A stretch of DNA of 64,000 nt, from positions 4,113,001 through 4,177,000 of the forward strand of contig NZ_CP045504.1 in NCBI RefSeq assembly GCF_013376455.1, given 5' to 3'. The notes under the pieces were generated by a model, which saw only the letters and a program-made list of their open reading frames with translations, ran no database searches and was not told the origin of the DNA. The first letter of the stretch is position 1, and the number at the start of each line of letters is the position of its first letter. The position numbers and the translations under genes were made by a program. Below are positions 50,526 through 59,633 of the stretch, one piece after another. Source of the DNA: Desulfolutivibrio sulfodismutans DSM 3696 (lineage in GTDB: Bacteria > Desulfobacterota > Desulfovibrionia > Desulfovibrionales > Desulfovibrionaceae).

Positions 50526-51794
50526 ATGGATGTCCTCGCCGGTCTGTTCCCCCTTCTCAAAGTGCTGGCCGCCTTCGCCGCCATGCTCACGGGCATCCGC
50601 CTGCGCCTTGGCCTGCCCTTGTCCATCCTGGCGGGCAGCATCCTTCTGGCCGCCCTGTTCGCCCTGTCCCCCCTGACCTGGATCGCCACGGCGGCCCGCG
50701 CCCTGGCCGACCCCCAGACCCTCAGCCTGGCGGGCATCGTGGCCTGCATCATGACCTTAAGCGACCTTCTGGAGAAAACCGGACAAAACGACCGGCTCAT
50801 GCGCGCCGTGGCTCCGTTGATCACAAATCCGGCCCTGCGCATCACCTTTTTCCCGGCGCTTATCGGCCTGTTGCCCATGCCCGGCGGGGCGCACTTCTCC
50901 GCCCCCATGGTCAAAAGCGTGGGCGACCCCCTGAGCGTCTCCGCCAAGGACCAGGCCCTCATCAATTATTGGTTTCGGCACCTGTGGGAACCCTGCTGGC
51001 CCCTGTATCCCGGCGTCATCATGGCCGCCTCCCTGGCCAACGTCTCTCTGGTCTCCATCATGGCCATCACCTGGCCCGCCGCAGTGGGCTGCGTCGCCAT
51101 CGGATGGTTTTTTTTTCTGCGGCAAAACCTCAAAACCACCGCCGCGCTTCCACATGTCACAGGAAAAACAGACTACAAAACCCTGCTCAAACTGGGCCTG
51201 CCCCTGCTGACGGCCATCCTCGGCGCGGTCGGCGCGGAGGCCGCCTTCGCCGCCCTCAAAAGCGATCTGCCCTTCGAAATCGGCGTCATGATCGCGCTTG
51301 CCGCCGCAAGCCTGGTCTGCGCCCTGCAAAACCGGGTTCCCGCCCGCGAGATCCTTTACGAGCTCAAAAACCGCCACACCCTGCACATGCTCGCGGTCAT
51401 CGCCGCCATCTTCATCTTCAAGGATGTCCTCGGGGCCACCGGCGTGGCCGAAACCCTCGCCTCCTCGGCCGGAAAAGAGGCCGTCCTGGTCACTGCCGCC
51501 GTCATCGTTCCCTTTCTTGTCGGTCTCGTCTCCGGCATCACCATGGCCTACGTGGGGGCCGCCTTCCCGCTGCTCATGGCCGTCATCCCCATGACCCAAA
51601 GTGGCCCGGATATGGCCTGGATCACCCTGGCCATCCTGTGCGGCTATACCGGCGTGCTTATCTCGCCCCTGCATATCTGCTTCATCTTCTCCTGCTCCTA
51701 CTACCACGTGGATCTGGCGTCCGCCTGGCGACGCCTCGTGGCGCCCTGCGCCATCTTCCTGGCCGCCAGCCTCGTCTACGTCGCCCTGCTCTAA
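50526..51794 (+). CDS. DUF401 family integral membrane protein (putative transporter)
   Basis: A 422-residue polytopic protein with about ten membrane helices. Conserved polar stretches FFPALIGLLPMPGGAHFSAPMV and NYWFRHLWEPCWPLYPGVI are typical of DUF401 members, which resemble gluconate/anion permeases. ISPLHICFIFSCSYY in the last third is also conserved. The substrate is unknown. ATG 50526 begins the first helix; 50517 and 50454 are alternatives, and none has a strong ribosome site. Confidence 0.85.
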   Translation: MDVLAGLFPLLKVLAAFAAMLTGIRLRLGLPLSILAGSILLAALFALSPLTWIATAARALADPQTLSLAGIVACIMTLSDLLEKTGQNDRLMRAVAPLITNPALRITFFPALIGLLPMPGGAHFSAPMVKSVGDPLSVSAKDQALINYWFRHLWEPCWPLYPGVIMAASLANVSLVSIMAITWPAAVGCVAIGWFFFLRQNLKTTAALPHVTGKTDYKTLLKLGLPLLTAILGAVGAEAAFAALKSDLPFEIGVMIALAAASLVCALQNRVPAREILYELKNRHTLHMLAVIAAIFIFKDVLGATGVAETLASSAGKEAVLVTAAVIVPFLVGLVSGITMAYVGAAFPLLMAVIPMTQSGPDMAWITLAILCGYTGVLISPLHICFIFSCSYYHVDLASAWRRLVAPCAIFLAASLVYVALL

Positions 51795-51795
51795 A

Positions 51796-52103
51796 CGGCA
51801 TCGGGGCTGCCGCCCCGGCCCCGCCCGGCATCGGGGCTGCCGCCCCGAGCCCCGCCCGGGGGGACCAATGTCCCCCCGGACCCCCCGTCACCGAGTCGTT
51901 GCCCCGGCCGCGTCGCGGCAGGGGCAACGACTCGGAAACGCGGGTGTTCGGCAGGGGCACAGGCCTCCGGCCAGGAGCCTGGGCCTTTGGGCACGGAACC
52001 TTGCGGCCCCTGGCTGACGCGAAAGCGTCGGCCAGGGGCCGCACGTTACGGGTCCAGGGGGCTTAGCCCCCTGGCGGGGGGCGTGGGGGGCAGCGCCCCC
52101 CAC
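51796..52103. repeat. Cluster of seven strong hairpins between convergent genes
   Basis: In order: two tandem 30-bp units each with CGGGGC-TGCC-GCCCCG (51802-51817, 51832-51847). Next, CCGGGGGGAC-CAAT-GTCCCCCCGG (51856-51879). Then a 15-bp perfect stem from CCGAGTCGTTGCCCC with an inner GCCGC/GCGGC stem (51891-51935). Then a 19-bp stem closed by a GAAA tetraloop with one T-G pair (52002-52043), CCAGGGGGC-TTA-GCCCCCTGG (52054-52074), and GTGGGGGGC-AGC-GCCCCCCAC (52083-52103). It separates the converging DUF401 and HDOD genes, so it could end both transcripts, but its size suggests more. Confidence 0.9.
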
Positions 52104-52122
52104 CCGCCTTTGCCTCCGGGTG

Positions 52123-52980
52123 CTATGCGGCGGCGGCGAACAGGTTGGGCGGGCGGGAGGCCAGGACGGTTTGTATGGATTCCAGGGTGTCGTCTATGGA
52201 GAGGCGGAATTTGGCCAACACGTTCTGCCAGGGTGCAGTGGCCGGTGCAACCGGATTGGTCAGGAAGTGGATGATGGCGTCGGCTGTACACAGTGTCAGG
52301 GCGGCGCGCCGATGGTCTGGGGCGTGTGTCGGGGCGTGGTGCCAGTTGACGGGTTCGGTAAGCTCGGAAGGCAGGTTCCAGGCCTTGAGGACCATGGAGC
52401 CGATGAGGCCGTGGTCGAGGCCCCAATGCCGGTCCTCGGCCAGGTGGAAGGGGATGACGTCGGTTTTGGCCAGGGTTTCGATGTCCTTCCAGTCGGCCGG
52501 GCGGTGCTGTGCGGTGAGGAGTTTTCCCAGGTCGTGGAGGACGCCGGCGGTAAAGAGATTGTCGGCGTCGGGGGCGCCGAGGACGGGGGCCAGTTCCTTG
52601 GCGGCCAGCCCCACGGCCAGTTGATGCTCGAAGTAGCTGGAGATGTCGAAGGTTCCGGGCAGCGGGTGGAGCGTGGCGATGTGGCGCACGCCCAGGGCCA
52701 GGATGAGGGTGCGAATCTCGTTTAAGCCCAGCACGGTGACGGCGCGGTTGACGGTGCGCACTTCGGATTGCAGGCCATAGAAGGCGGAGTTGGCCATGGT
52801 CAGGACTTTGGCCGTAAGCCCCTGGTCCTTGGCGATGGTTTCCGCGATGTCATCAAGGGGGGCCATGGAGCCGTCGCCTGTCTGGAAGAAAAGCTTGTTG
52901 AGCAGGATGGGTGAGAAGGGGAGTTCCAGGCGCAGGGTCGGCAGCTCCAGAAGAAAGCTTTGTCCGCGTTCGTGGTTCAT
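52123..52980 (-). CDS. HDOD-domain signalling protein
   Basis: A 285-residue protein made almost entirely of an HDOD domain. ETIAKDQGLTAKVLTMANSA, TVNRAVTVLGLNEIRTLIL and TAGVLHDLGKLL are family landmarks. HDOD proteins act in signalling without a proven enzymatic reaction. GGAGAGAGC precedes the ATG. It follows the TPR gene by 27 bp on the same strand, probably as one transcript. Confidence 0.9.
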   Translation of the reverse strand: MNHERGQSFLLELPTLRLELPFSPILLNKLFFQTGDGSMAPLDDIAETIAKDQGLTAKVLTMANSAFYGLQSEVRTVNRAVTVLGLNEIRTLILALGVRHIATLHPLPGTFDISSYFEHQLAVGLAAKELAPVLGAPDADNLFTAGVLHDLGKLLTAQHRPADWKDIETLAKTDVIPFHLAEDRHWGLDHGLIGSMVLKAWNLPSELTEPVNWHHAPTHAPDHRRAALTLCTADAIIHFLTNPVAPATAPWQNVLAKFRLSIDDTLESIQTVLASRPPNLFAAAA

Positions 52981-53007
52981 GCTCTCTCCAGGGGTATCCG
53001 GGGAAGA

Positions 53008-53904
53008 TCAGGGCTGCCCGCTGATTGGTCCGCCGGATTCGGGATCGGAGGGTGAAGAGGAGGCTGCGGTGTCGGCGCTGCCGATGATGTCGGAGGCGAC
53101 TTGGCCGGGCAGCAGATTTTTTTCCACCAGGTAGGTAATGAACTTCTTCGCCGCCATGAGATCGGGATTGATATCCAGGGCTTTTTTCAAATATTCAAAG
53201 CACTGCTCGATGTTTTTTTTCTCGAAGAAGGCCCGGGCGATGTTATAGAGGAGGTTCTCATCGCTCTGGGTCAGATCTTCGGCCCGTTTGTAGTAGTCCA
53301 GGGCCTGGTCGAGCATCTTGTTTTTGCGCAGGTTGATGCCGAACTCATTGAAAAGATGCTTGTGTTCCTTGTCGAAGGCCGCATCCAGCCGGACCAGGCG
53401 TTCGAAGATGTCCTGGGCCTTGTTGGCCTCGCCCCGGTCCAGGTAGGTTAGCCCCAAACCGAAGTTGGCCCGGACGTTTTCCTCGTCCACGGCCAAGGCC
53501 TGGCCGAATTCGAGTTCGGCGCTAAATATCTCCCCCTTGCTGCGGTGCTTCTCTCCCTTGACGATGGTCATGTTGAGTTCACGCATTTTGGGGTAGACGG
53601 TGCTGACGTAGAATTCAGGCTCCGGGGAAAACTTCTCCAGGAGCTCGTCCACGGTGATTTTGCGTTTCGGGCCGGAAGGGACGTAGTTTTTGTTGAGGGG
53701 CTGTATTTCCAGAAGCTTGTCGCCAAGCTCTTCCACGAACCAGTACATTTTCTGTATGGTTTTCCGGGTGGTGGTGCCTGTGCCCACGCGCTGGATGGCC
53801 TGGGTGGAAAAAACACCTTTGATCCGGTCATGGGCCTTGCCGGATGGTTGGTGCTTTTCACCGCCGGATTCGCGTACGGAAAAAAGTTCGTCCTTGTCAG
53901 CCAT
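53008..53904 (-). CDS. TPR-repeat protein, paralogue of the one at 9063-9848
   Basis: A 298-residue soluble protein. The N-terminal segment RVGTGTTTRKTIQKMYWFVE is followed by a linker (PEPEFYVSTVYPKMRELN) and four or five TPRs (ALAVDEENVRANFGLGLTYL, ALDYYKRAEDLTQSDENLLY). The last 30 residues are Ser/Gly/Pro-rich. It shares architecture and several blocks with the 261-residue paralogue 43 kb away. AAGGGG lies eight bases before the ATG. It is probably cotranscribed with the HDOD gene. Confidence 0.85.
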   Translation of the reverse strand: MADKDELFSVRESGGEKHQPSGKAHDRIKGVFSTQAIQRVGTGTTTRKTIQKMYWFVEELGDKLLEIQPLNKNYVPSGPKRKITVDELLEKFSPEPEFYVSTVYPKMRELNMTIVKGEKHRSKGEIFSAELEFGQALAVDEENVRANFGLGLTYLDRGEANKAQDIFERLVRLDAAFDKEHKHLFNEFGINLRKNKMLDQALDYYKRAEDLTQSDENLLYNIARAFFEKKNIEQCFEYLKKALDINPDLMAAKKFITYLVEKNLLPGQVASDIIGSADTAASSSPSDPESGGPISGQP

Positions 53905-54048
53905 TGTCGATGCCCCTTGCGTTCGGCGTTGCGATCCCCTGGGGGCTTTTCAAAAGATATACTTGAAGAATGCCGGATTTGAAAGAATTTTCTGCTTTCC
54001 GCAAGTTTTGGCGGGTGGGGGCGTGGGACGAGTCCCCATGAAACGTCC

Positions 54049-54669
54049 TCAGCGGAACTGGGCCACAAGCTTCTCCACAAGTCCGGGCAAAAGCCGGGTC
54101 CGGGAGCGTTCGGCCAGATACACGGCGCGTAGCCGGTCCAGGGCCTGTGGCAGGACGTCGTTGACCACCAGATAGTCGAAGCGGGCCGCCTGGGCGATCT
54201 CGCCAGCGGCATTGGCCAGCCTGCGGGCGACGACTTCAGGGGTTTCGGTGCCCCGGCCGGACAGCCGCCTGGCCAATTCTTCCCGGGATGGCGGCAGGAT
54301 GAACACGTAGGCCCCATCCGCAAAGACCTGGCGCAACTGGTCGGCCCCGGCCACGTCGATGTCGAAGAGCACGTCTTTTCCCGAGGCCAGCTGGTCCACC
54401 ACCGGGCGCATGGGCGTGCCGTAGAAATTGCCGTGCACCTTGGCCCACTCGGCGAAATGTCCGGTGTCCCGCAGGCTGGAGAATTCCTCCACGGACATGA
54501 AATGGTAGTCGCGGCCGTCCACCTCTCCGGGCCGGGGCGGGCGGGTGGTGGCGGACACGGAGAAGGCCAGCTCGGGAAATTCCCGGCACAGGGCCGCAAG
54601 CAGGGTGGACTTGCCCGCGCCGGAGGGGGCGCAGACCACGAATAAAAGTCCCAGCCGGTTAGTCGTCAT
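54049..54669 (-). CDS. gmk: Guanylate kinase
   Basis: A 206-residue enzyme phosphorylating GMP to GDP with ATP. The P-loop APSGAGKST is near residues 14-22. [19 protein letters not shown] is the GMP-binding region, and [14 protein letters not shown] the Walker B part. The start overlaps the end of remA by 11 bp, with GGAGG eight bases upstream. The order yicC-remA-gmk is widely conserved. Confidence 0.97.
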   Translation of the reverse strand: MTTNRLGLLFVVCAPSGAGKSTLLAALCREFPELAFSVSATTRPPRPGEVDGRDYHFMSVEEFSSLRDTGHFAEWAKVHGNFYGTPMRPVVDQLASGKDVLFDIDVAGADQLRQVFADGAYVFILPPSREELARRLSGRGTETPEVVARRLANAAGEIAQAARFDYLVVNDVLPQALDRLRAVYLAERSRTRLLPGLVEKLVAQFR

Positions 54670-54922
54670 CTGATGCGTCCTCCTGGATGAAACGCTGGCC
54701 GATGGTCTCGGCCTGGATGCCCGAGAGCACCACATGGTTGGAGTCGGTGATGATGATGGAGCGGGTTTTGCGGCCCTGGGTGGCGTCCACCAGCCGGTTG
54801 TCCGCCCGGGCGTCCTCGCGCAGGCGGCGCATGGGGGAGGACGTGGGGCTGACGATGGCCACCACCCGCGAGGCCACCAGGAAATTGCCGAACCCGATGT
54901 TCAAGAGGGCGTTTTTCGCCAT
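54659..54922 (-). CDS. remA: RemA-like DNA-binding regulator (DUF370)
   Basis: An 87-residue member of the DUF370/RemA family: [39 protein letters not shown] and [18 protein letters not shown] match it end to end. RemA activates matrix genes in Bacillus; its target in delta-proteobacteria is not known. It overlaps gmk and lies 31 bp after yicC. Confidence 0.95.
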   Translation of the reverse strand: MAKNALLNIGFGNFLVASRVVAIVSPTSSPMRRLREDARADNRLVDATQGRKTRSIIITDSNHVVLSGIQAETIGQRFIQEDASDDD

Positions 54923-54953
54923 GGACGCGCTCCGTGTCGGCCAGCGGGCCGGA

Positions 54954-55835
54954 TCATTCGATGTTTTGCGCCTGTTCGCGGCATTTCTCGAGTTCGGCCT
55001 TGAAGTCCACCACGAGACGGCTGATGTCCATGCTCTGGGCCTTGTTGCCGCAGGTGTTGATCTCCCGGAAGGTCTCCTGGATGAGGAAGTCGAGCTTCTT
55101 GCCCATCTCGCCGCCGTCGGCCAAAAGCCGCCGCAGGCGCTTGAGATGTTCGGCCAGCCGGGTCAGTTCCTCGGAGACGTCCAGACGGTCGGCCAGGATG
55201 GCCGTTTCCTGCAGCAGGCGATCCTCGGAGACTTCGGCCCCGGCCTTGTCCATGGCCGTCCGGATGCGCGCCAACAGGGCGTCGGTGCGTTCCTGCTTCA
55301 CCCCGGGGGCCAGCCGAGCCAGGTCCGCACACCAGGCGTCCATGCTGCCAAGCCGGGCCACGATGTCCTTGGCCAGGCATTGCCCTTCTTTGGCCCGGGA
55401 TTCGGAGAAATCCGCCAGGGCGGCCCGCAGGCCCTCCGACAGGGCCGCCACCAGGGCGGGATCGGGTTCGTCCAGATCCTCCTGCCACAGGGCGGACACG
55501 GACAGCAGGCGGTTGACGTCCGGGGAAAACGAGGCGCCGCGTTCGGCCGCCAGGGCGGCCAGTTGGTCGAACATGGCCAGGGCCACGGGGCGGTTTAAGG
55601 AGATGTGCTGGATCTCGGGCCGCGGCGACTGGAAATGCAGATGGATTTCGATGCGCCCCCGGGTGGCGTACTCGCGGACGACCTTTTCGAGCTGCGTCTC
55701 GCGGCAGCGCAGAAAAAGGGGCAGCCGCCATTTGAGGTCGAGGAAGCGGCTGTTGATGCCCCGGACCTCCCAGGTCTGGGTGAAGGCGTCGTTTTCCAGT
55801 CGGCTGCGGCCGAAGCCGGTCATGCTTTTGGGCAT
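54954..55835 (-). CDS. yicC: YicC/YloC family endoribonuclease
   Basis: A 293-residue protein with the YicC N-terminal start [20 protein letters not shown] and the signature [17 protein letters not shown]. The C-terminal DUF1732 part has [20 protein letters not shown]. Family members cut RNA, as shown for E. coli YicC. AAAGGA lies nine bases upstream. It is the third gene of the run mtaB-DUF4416-yicC-remA-gmk. Confidence 0.95.
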   Translation of the reverse strand: MPKSMTGFGRSRLENDAFTQTWEVRGINSRFLDLKWRLPLFLRCRETQLEKVVREYATRGRIEIHLHFQSPRPEIQHISLNRPVALAMFDQLAALAAERGASFSPDVNRLLSVSALWQEDLDEPDPALVAALSEGLRAALADFSESRAKEGQCLAKDIVARLGSMDAWCADLARLAPGVKQERTDALLARIRTAMDKAGAEVSEDRLLQETAILADRLDVSEELTRLAEHLKRLRRLLADGGEMGKKLDFLIQETFREINTCGNKAQSMDISRLVVDFKAELEKCREQAQNIE

Positions 55836-55848
55836 GGGGTCGTGTCCT

Positions 55849-56409
55849 TTATGCGGATGATGGTTGGGGTGTGGCCTTGGAGATTTCCGGACATTGGCGG
55901 AAAATCCCCCGCAGCGCGGTCAGTTCGGCCTGAAGCTCCGGGGAGCGGTAGTCGGGAAACGTCCAGGGCAGGATGTGCCAGGAGCCTTTGCGAAAGACAA
56001 GGGTCAGATCGGCGAAAATGCCGTCGCGCAGATAGATGCGGTGCCCGAAGTTCTTGCCCGTGGCCAGGACCAGGCGCTCCTGGGTCAGCAGTCCCGGGTC
56101 GAGGTTGACCGTGCGGCGGCCGTCCTCGCGGGCCAGGGCCTTTTCCAGGGCGTTGGTGGCAAGCTTTACGTCCGCCAGGGCGTCCTGGGGAACCAGCCGG
56201 GAAAATCCCAGCAGGCGGCGTACGATGGGCGTGTCCAACTCGGCATCATAATATGTGGTGAAGGAAAAGGGCAAGTCTTCGGATATGCGGCAGGGGGGGC
56301 CGAGAAGGTCCGTGATCCGGGGCAACAGCACGGGCCACAGGTCGTCCATGCGGGCGCTTAAGACCGAGAGCACGGCCATGGCCGGGCCGGGATCGCCAGG
56401 GGTGCTCAT
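55849..56409 (-). CDS. DUF4416 family protein
   Basis: A 186-residue protein with the DUF4416 marks DLPFSFTTYYDAELDTPIVR, LGFSRLVPQDALADVKLATN, GRRTVNLDPGLL and GIFADLTLVFRKGSW. There is no known biochemical role. ATG 56409 overlaps the mtaB stop (ATGA), indicating coupling, and it precedes yicC by 13 bp. An association with the RNA-related genes on either side is suggested by context only. Confidence 0.85.
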   Translation of the reverse strand: MSTPGDPGPAMAVLSVLSARMDDLWPVLLPRITDLLGPPCRISEDLPFSFTTYYDAELDTPIVRRLLGFSRLVPQDALADVKLATNALEKALAREDGRRTVNLDPGLLTQERLVLATGKNFGHRIYLRDGIFADLTLVFRKGSWHILPWTFPDYRSPELQAELTALRGIFRQCPEISKATPQPSSA

Positions 56410-57734
56410 GAAGCGTCCTTATGGGGGGGCATCGGGGACGCGGCGCGGACCAGGATGTCCGTGGCGTCCGCCCCCGCGACCCCGAGCGGCACGGCCGCGA
56501 CCAGTTGCCGGAGGCGGATGTCGCCCTGTCCGGGGCCGCCCAGGCGGCATTCCAGGTAATATTCGCACACGCCCCGGGCGGGTCTGGCCCGTTCGGCCAC
56601 AAAGGCCAGCCGGGGCAGGGCGGCCACGGTGCGGGCGAAGGCGGTTTTTTTGTCCCGGGCCAGTTCGCGCAGGATGCGGGCGCGTTCTTTTTTCACGTCG
56701 GCCGGGAGCTGGCCGGGGAAATTTGCGGCCAGGGCGCCGGGACGCCGGGAATAGGGAAAGACATGGGCGTAGGTCAGGGGCAGGGCGCGGCAGAAATCCA
56801 GGGTGGCCCGGAAGTCGGTGTCCGATTCGCCGGGAAATCCGGTCAGAATGTCCGCTCCAAGGGCCATGACCGGCCAGATCCGGCCCAGGTCAGACACGAA
56901 ATCCGCCACGTCCGCAGGGTGATAATGGCCCCGGCGCATGGCGGCCAGAACTTCCGGGGCGGCGCTTTGCAGGGAAACATGCAGATGGGGGCATACGGAC
57001 GGCGCAGCGGCCAGGACATCCAGGGCCTTTTGCGTGAGCATGCCCGGGTCCAGGGAACTCAGGCGCAGGCGGACCAGGCCGGGGTGGGCCGATTCCAGGG
57101 TGCGCCAGACGGCGGCCAAAAGATCCCAGAAGTCGGGGGCCTGGGGCAGGTCGCGCCCGTAATGCCCAAGGTTGATGCCGCTTAGGACGATTTCCCGGAA
57201 TCCGGCTGCGGCCAGGCGCAGGGCCTCGGCCGTCACCTGAGCCACGGGCCGGGAGCGCGACGCCCCCCGGGCCCGGGGGATGATGCAATAGGCGCAACCG
57301 TGGGAGCAGCCGTCCTGGACCTTGATGACCGCCCGGGCCCGGGGAAATTCCGAGACGCCCGCAGCGGCGGCCATGTGCGGCGCGGCGGGGCTGTCGGAGA
57401 AAGGGGGCATGGCCGAGGCCACATCGGCGATCACCGGCGCGGCGGCGATGCCGGGCAGGCCGTCGAGAAAACCCGGTACGGCGCGTACGGCGCATCCGGC
57501 GGCAATGATTTCCGCCCGGGGGTGGTCGCGGCGCAGGGCGGCGGCGATGCGCCGGGATTCAGCGGCCGCCCTGGCGGTCACGGCGCAGGTGTTGACCACG
57601 AGAAGGCTGGCGTCGTCCGGGGAGTCGACCTCGACATATCCCCGGGCGTGCAACTCCTCGCGCAGGGCCTGGGCGTCGTAGGCGTTGACCTTGCAGCCCA
57701 GGGTGCGGAAATGAAATGTCCGGTCGCCGTTCAT
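56406..57734 (-). CDS. mtaB: tRNA methylthiotransferase MtaB
   Basis: A 442-residue MiaB-type radical SAM enzyme that converts t6A37 to ms2t6A37 in tRNA. The N-terminal UPF0004 domain starts FRTLGCKVNAYDAQAL, with its cluster cysteines also in VVNTCAVT and AAGCAV. The radical SAM motif is CSHGCAYC in VKVQ/IKVQDGCSHGCAYCIIP. HVFPYSRRPGALAA is typical. The C-terminal TRAM part is short. Start 57734 is chosen by homology; no strong ribosome site is visible. Confidence 0.93.
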   Translation of the reverse strand: MNGDRTFHFRTLGCKVNAYDAQALREELHARGYVEVDSPDDASLLVVNTCAVTARAAAESRRIAAALRRDHPRAEIIAAGCAVRAVPGFLDGLPGIAAAPVIADVASAMPPFSDSPAAPHMAAAAGVSEFPRARAVIKVQDGCSHGCAYCIIPRARGASRSRPVAQVTAEALRLAAAGFREIVLSGINLGHYGRDLPQAPDFWDLLAAVWRTLESAHPGLVRLRLSSLDPGMLTQKALDVLAAAPSVCPHLHVSLQSAAPEVLAAMRRGHYHPADVADFVSDLGRIWPVMALGADILTGFPGESDTDFRATLDFCRALPLTYAHVFPYSRRPGALAANFPGQLPADVKKERARILRELARDKKTAFARTVAALPRLAFVAERARPARGVCEYYLECRLGGPGQGDIRLRQLVAAVPLGVAGADATDILVRAASPMPPHKDAS

Positions 57735-57859
57735 GGTTTGGGGGCGCTTACCACCAAGCACGGCGAAGGTCCATGCCCGCGATCCGCCTTTGGGGACGCG
57801 GCGGGAATGGTTGTTGCTCATGGCATGGCATACGGAAAAAACTTCCCTTGGAGGCGGCC

Positions 57860-58012
57860 ATGCGCAGGTATATTCTCCCGATGTTCGATGTGGTGGTGTT
57901 TGGGTCGTTTGCGGTGTTTTTGGCCATGATGGCCTTGAGCATTCCCACCGACGCGCGCCTGCGGCTTCTGGCCAGGGTCTGGGAACTTGTGCGTATCTCG
58001 GGCGGCTGGTGA
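57860..58012 (+). CDS. 50-residue membrane miniprotein
   Basis: A 50-residue protein with one clear membrane helix (FDVVVFGSFAVFLAMMALSIP, split as DVVVFGSFAVFLAMMALS) and a basic/amphipathic end (RLRLLARVWELVR). GGAGG lies five bases before the ATG. It is divergent from mtaB and unrelated to the longer frame starting at 57716. I do not recognise a family. Confidence 0.55.
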   Translation: MRRYILPMFDVVVFGSFAVFLAMMALSIPTDARLRLLARVWELVRISGGW

Positions 58013-58172
58013 GGCGCGTCTTGGTTTAAGGACTTTGTCCTGAAAAAAGGACACCCCGGTTCCTTTTGAGGGATTCCCTTGGTCCCGTTTTCCGGGGAAA
58101 ATAAAAATTGTTTTTTATTCAGGCCTGTTGGAGTTGTACGCGGCATGGCCCGGATTTTGTAGATGTAGGGGA

Positions 58173-59081
58173 ATGCCCCTACACGACACGCTTCCCGCAT
58201 CGTCTTTTTCCCGTCCCTGCCCCGTGACCCCTGGTGGCCGCAGCAGGGATGAGGCCCATGGCCCGCATCGTGATTTTCCCGTTTCGTGCCGTCCCGTAGT
58301 CGACATGGAATCCGGCGTCGTCGCCGCTGTGAGCGCCGCGCCTGCCTGGTCCGAGATCGCAGGGACCGTGCGCTATCCCCGCCAGTACCGCGGCCTTGCG
58401 CAGGATTGTTTTGTCGGACTTGCGGCGGGCGCCCATACGGCAGCGCCTGCTGGTGGGCATCTGTCCGGCAGGGGCCTGCCCCTTTCGGTTCTTGAGCCGG
58501 TGTGCCGGGAATATTCCCGGTGGTCCCGCCACGGCGACGCCCCCGGACTCTTGTTGGCCGCTGTGGGAGCGCCCCGGGGTGGCCGGGATGTCGCCCGGGC
58601 GGCGGCAGTGGCCGCCAAGGTGGTGTCCGGCCTGGATCTCGATCCCGCCCGGGTGGTGCTGGTCTTTGACTGCGAGGAGCTTCAGGAGGAGCCGCTGGCT
58701 TCCCTGAACGCCTTTTTGGAACTGAAACGCCACGGCCTGAAACTGGGGATCGATTTTTCCGACATCGAACATCTTCCCTATCGCTTCCTGGAAATGTTGC
58801 CCGCCGATTATCTGCGGGTGGGGCATGAGGCCGACCACGGCCTTTCCCCTCAGGCGGCGTTTACCGGTCCCGGTTTCGCGGAGAGGCTCAAAAACGTGTG
58901 CGCCTTTGCCGAGAATCTGCTCATGGACGTGATCGTGGCCGGAGTGGACAGCGCCTCGAAGTACGATCTTTTGGCCGACTTGCGCTGCCGGTTCGGGCAG
59001 GGCGCGTATTTCCCAGCCGTTTCGCCCTCCGAAAAGTCGTTTGGACTTTTCGACACAAACGGCCCTCCCCCCGGTTTGTAA
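58173..59081 (+). CDS. Degenerate EAL-domain protein
   Basis: About 302 residues. The C-terminal two thirds follow the end of EAL phosphodiesterases: LKRHGLKLGIDFSDIEHLPY (compare GVxLALDDFGTGYSSL), FLEMLPADYLRVGHE and the closing LRCRFGQGAYFPAVSP (compare LGCDxxQGYYFxxP). The ExL signature and the acidic metal ligands are replaced, so c-di-GMP hydrolysis is unlikely; a binding or structural role is inferred. The N-terminus (to about residue 45) is low-complexity; ATG 58305 is an alternative start. Confidence 0.6.
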   Translation: MPLHDTLPASSFSRPCPVTPGGRSRDEAHGPHRDFPVSCRPVVDMESGVVAAVSAAPAWSEIAGTVRYPRQYRGLAQDCFVGLAAGAHTAAPAGGHLSGRGLPLSVLEPVCREYSRWSRHGDAPGLLLAAVGAPRGGRDVARAAAVAAKVVSGLDLDPARVVLVFDCEELQEEPLASLNAFLELKRHGLKLGIDFSDIEHLPYRFLEMLPADYLRVGHEADHGLSPQAAFTGPGFAERLKNVCAFAENLLMDVIVAGVDSASKYDLLADLRCRFGQGAYFPAVSPSEKSFGLFDTNGPPPGL

Positions 59082-59151
59082 CGACGGGGCGCGTCGGACG
59101 CGGGGAGATCCCATGCCCTCGGGTTTTCCCACGTTCGCCGCATCTGTACTT

Positions 59152-59190
59152 GGAGACGGGGCTACCCTCGCGCCCCGTCTCCTTTTTTTT
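59152..59190 (+). terminator. Rho-independent terminator after the EAL-like gene
   Basis: GGAGACGGGGC, a 9-base loop, GCCCCGTCTCC: an 11-bp stem followed by eight Ts (59183-59190), 70 bp after the stop codon. Confidence 0.95.
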
Positions 59191-59633
59191 GGGGCGCCCA
59201 AAGCGCCAGGCTGAAATGCCGCTTTGAAGGACAGGCATGCGCTTTTCAATGCACCGCCCCGGTTCAGCGGTTTTTTTCTGTCCGGCTGGAGGGAAATCTC
59301 CGGGAGCGTCTGTGTCAGGACGGTCCTGGCACGCTGGCCGTGCAGGCAATGCTGTTCGGTTGGGACGGGAGCGCCGATCCCCGCCGTTGCGGTTCGCAGG
59401 CAGGCCTGGGCAAGGGCGGGGATGGAATGTCCGAACAAGTTCCGGGTGCAGGAAGATACTAGAGCAACATTTCACAAGGCCCCAGGGGAGCTGTGTTGAA
59501 GACTCTTTTTCAACTTTCAGACCGCAGTTTTTTTATCACTTGCATATTGAAAAAGTGGTCAAGAAGCAGTAGATGAATTTTACGCGTGAGTTGAAGAAGA
59601 GGTTTTTGACTTTTTTTACGAGAGGAGACGGCA
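59191..59633. other. Gap before the MucR-type regulator
   Basis: No credible gene. The last 130 bp (from about 59500) are AT-rich and should contain the promoter of the regulator gene; TTGCAT near 59540 could be part of it. Confidence 0.4.

Noticed and set aside
59183-59211. A third intron-like remnant after the EAL gene terminator (GGGGCGCCCAAAGCGCC)
   Set aside because: It lacks the GTGCG start and has none of the downstream domain I pieces; it is only a small GC hairpin.
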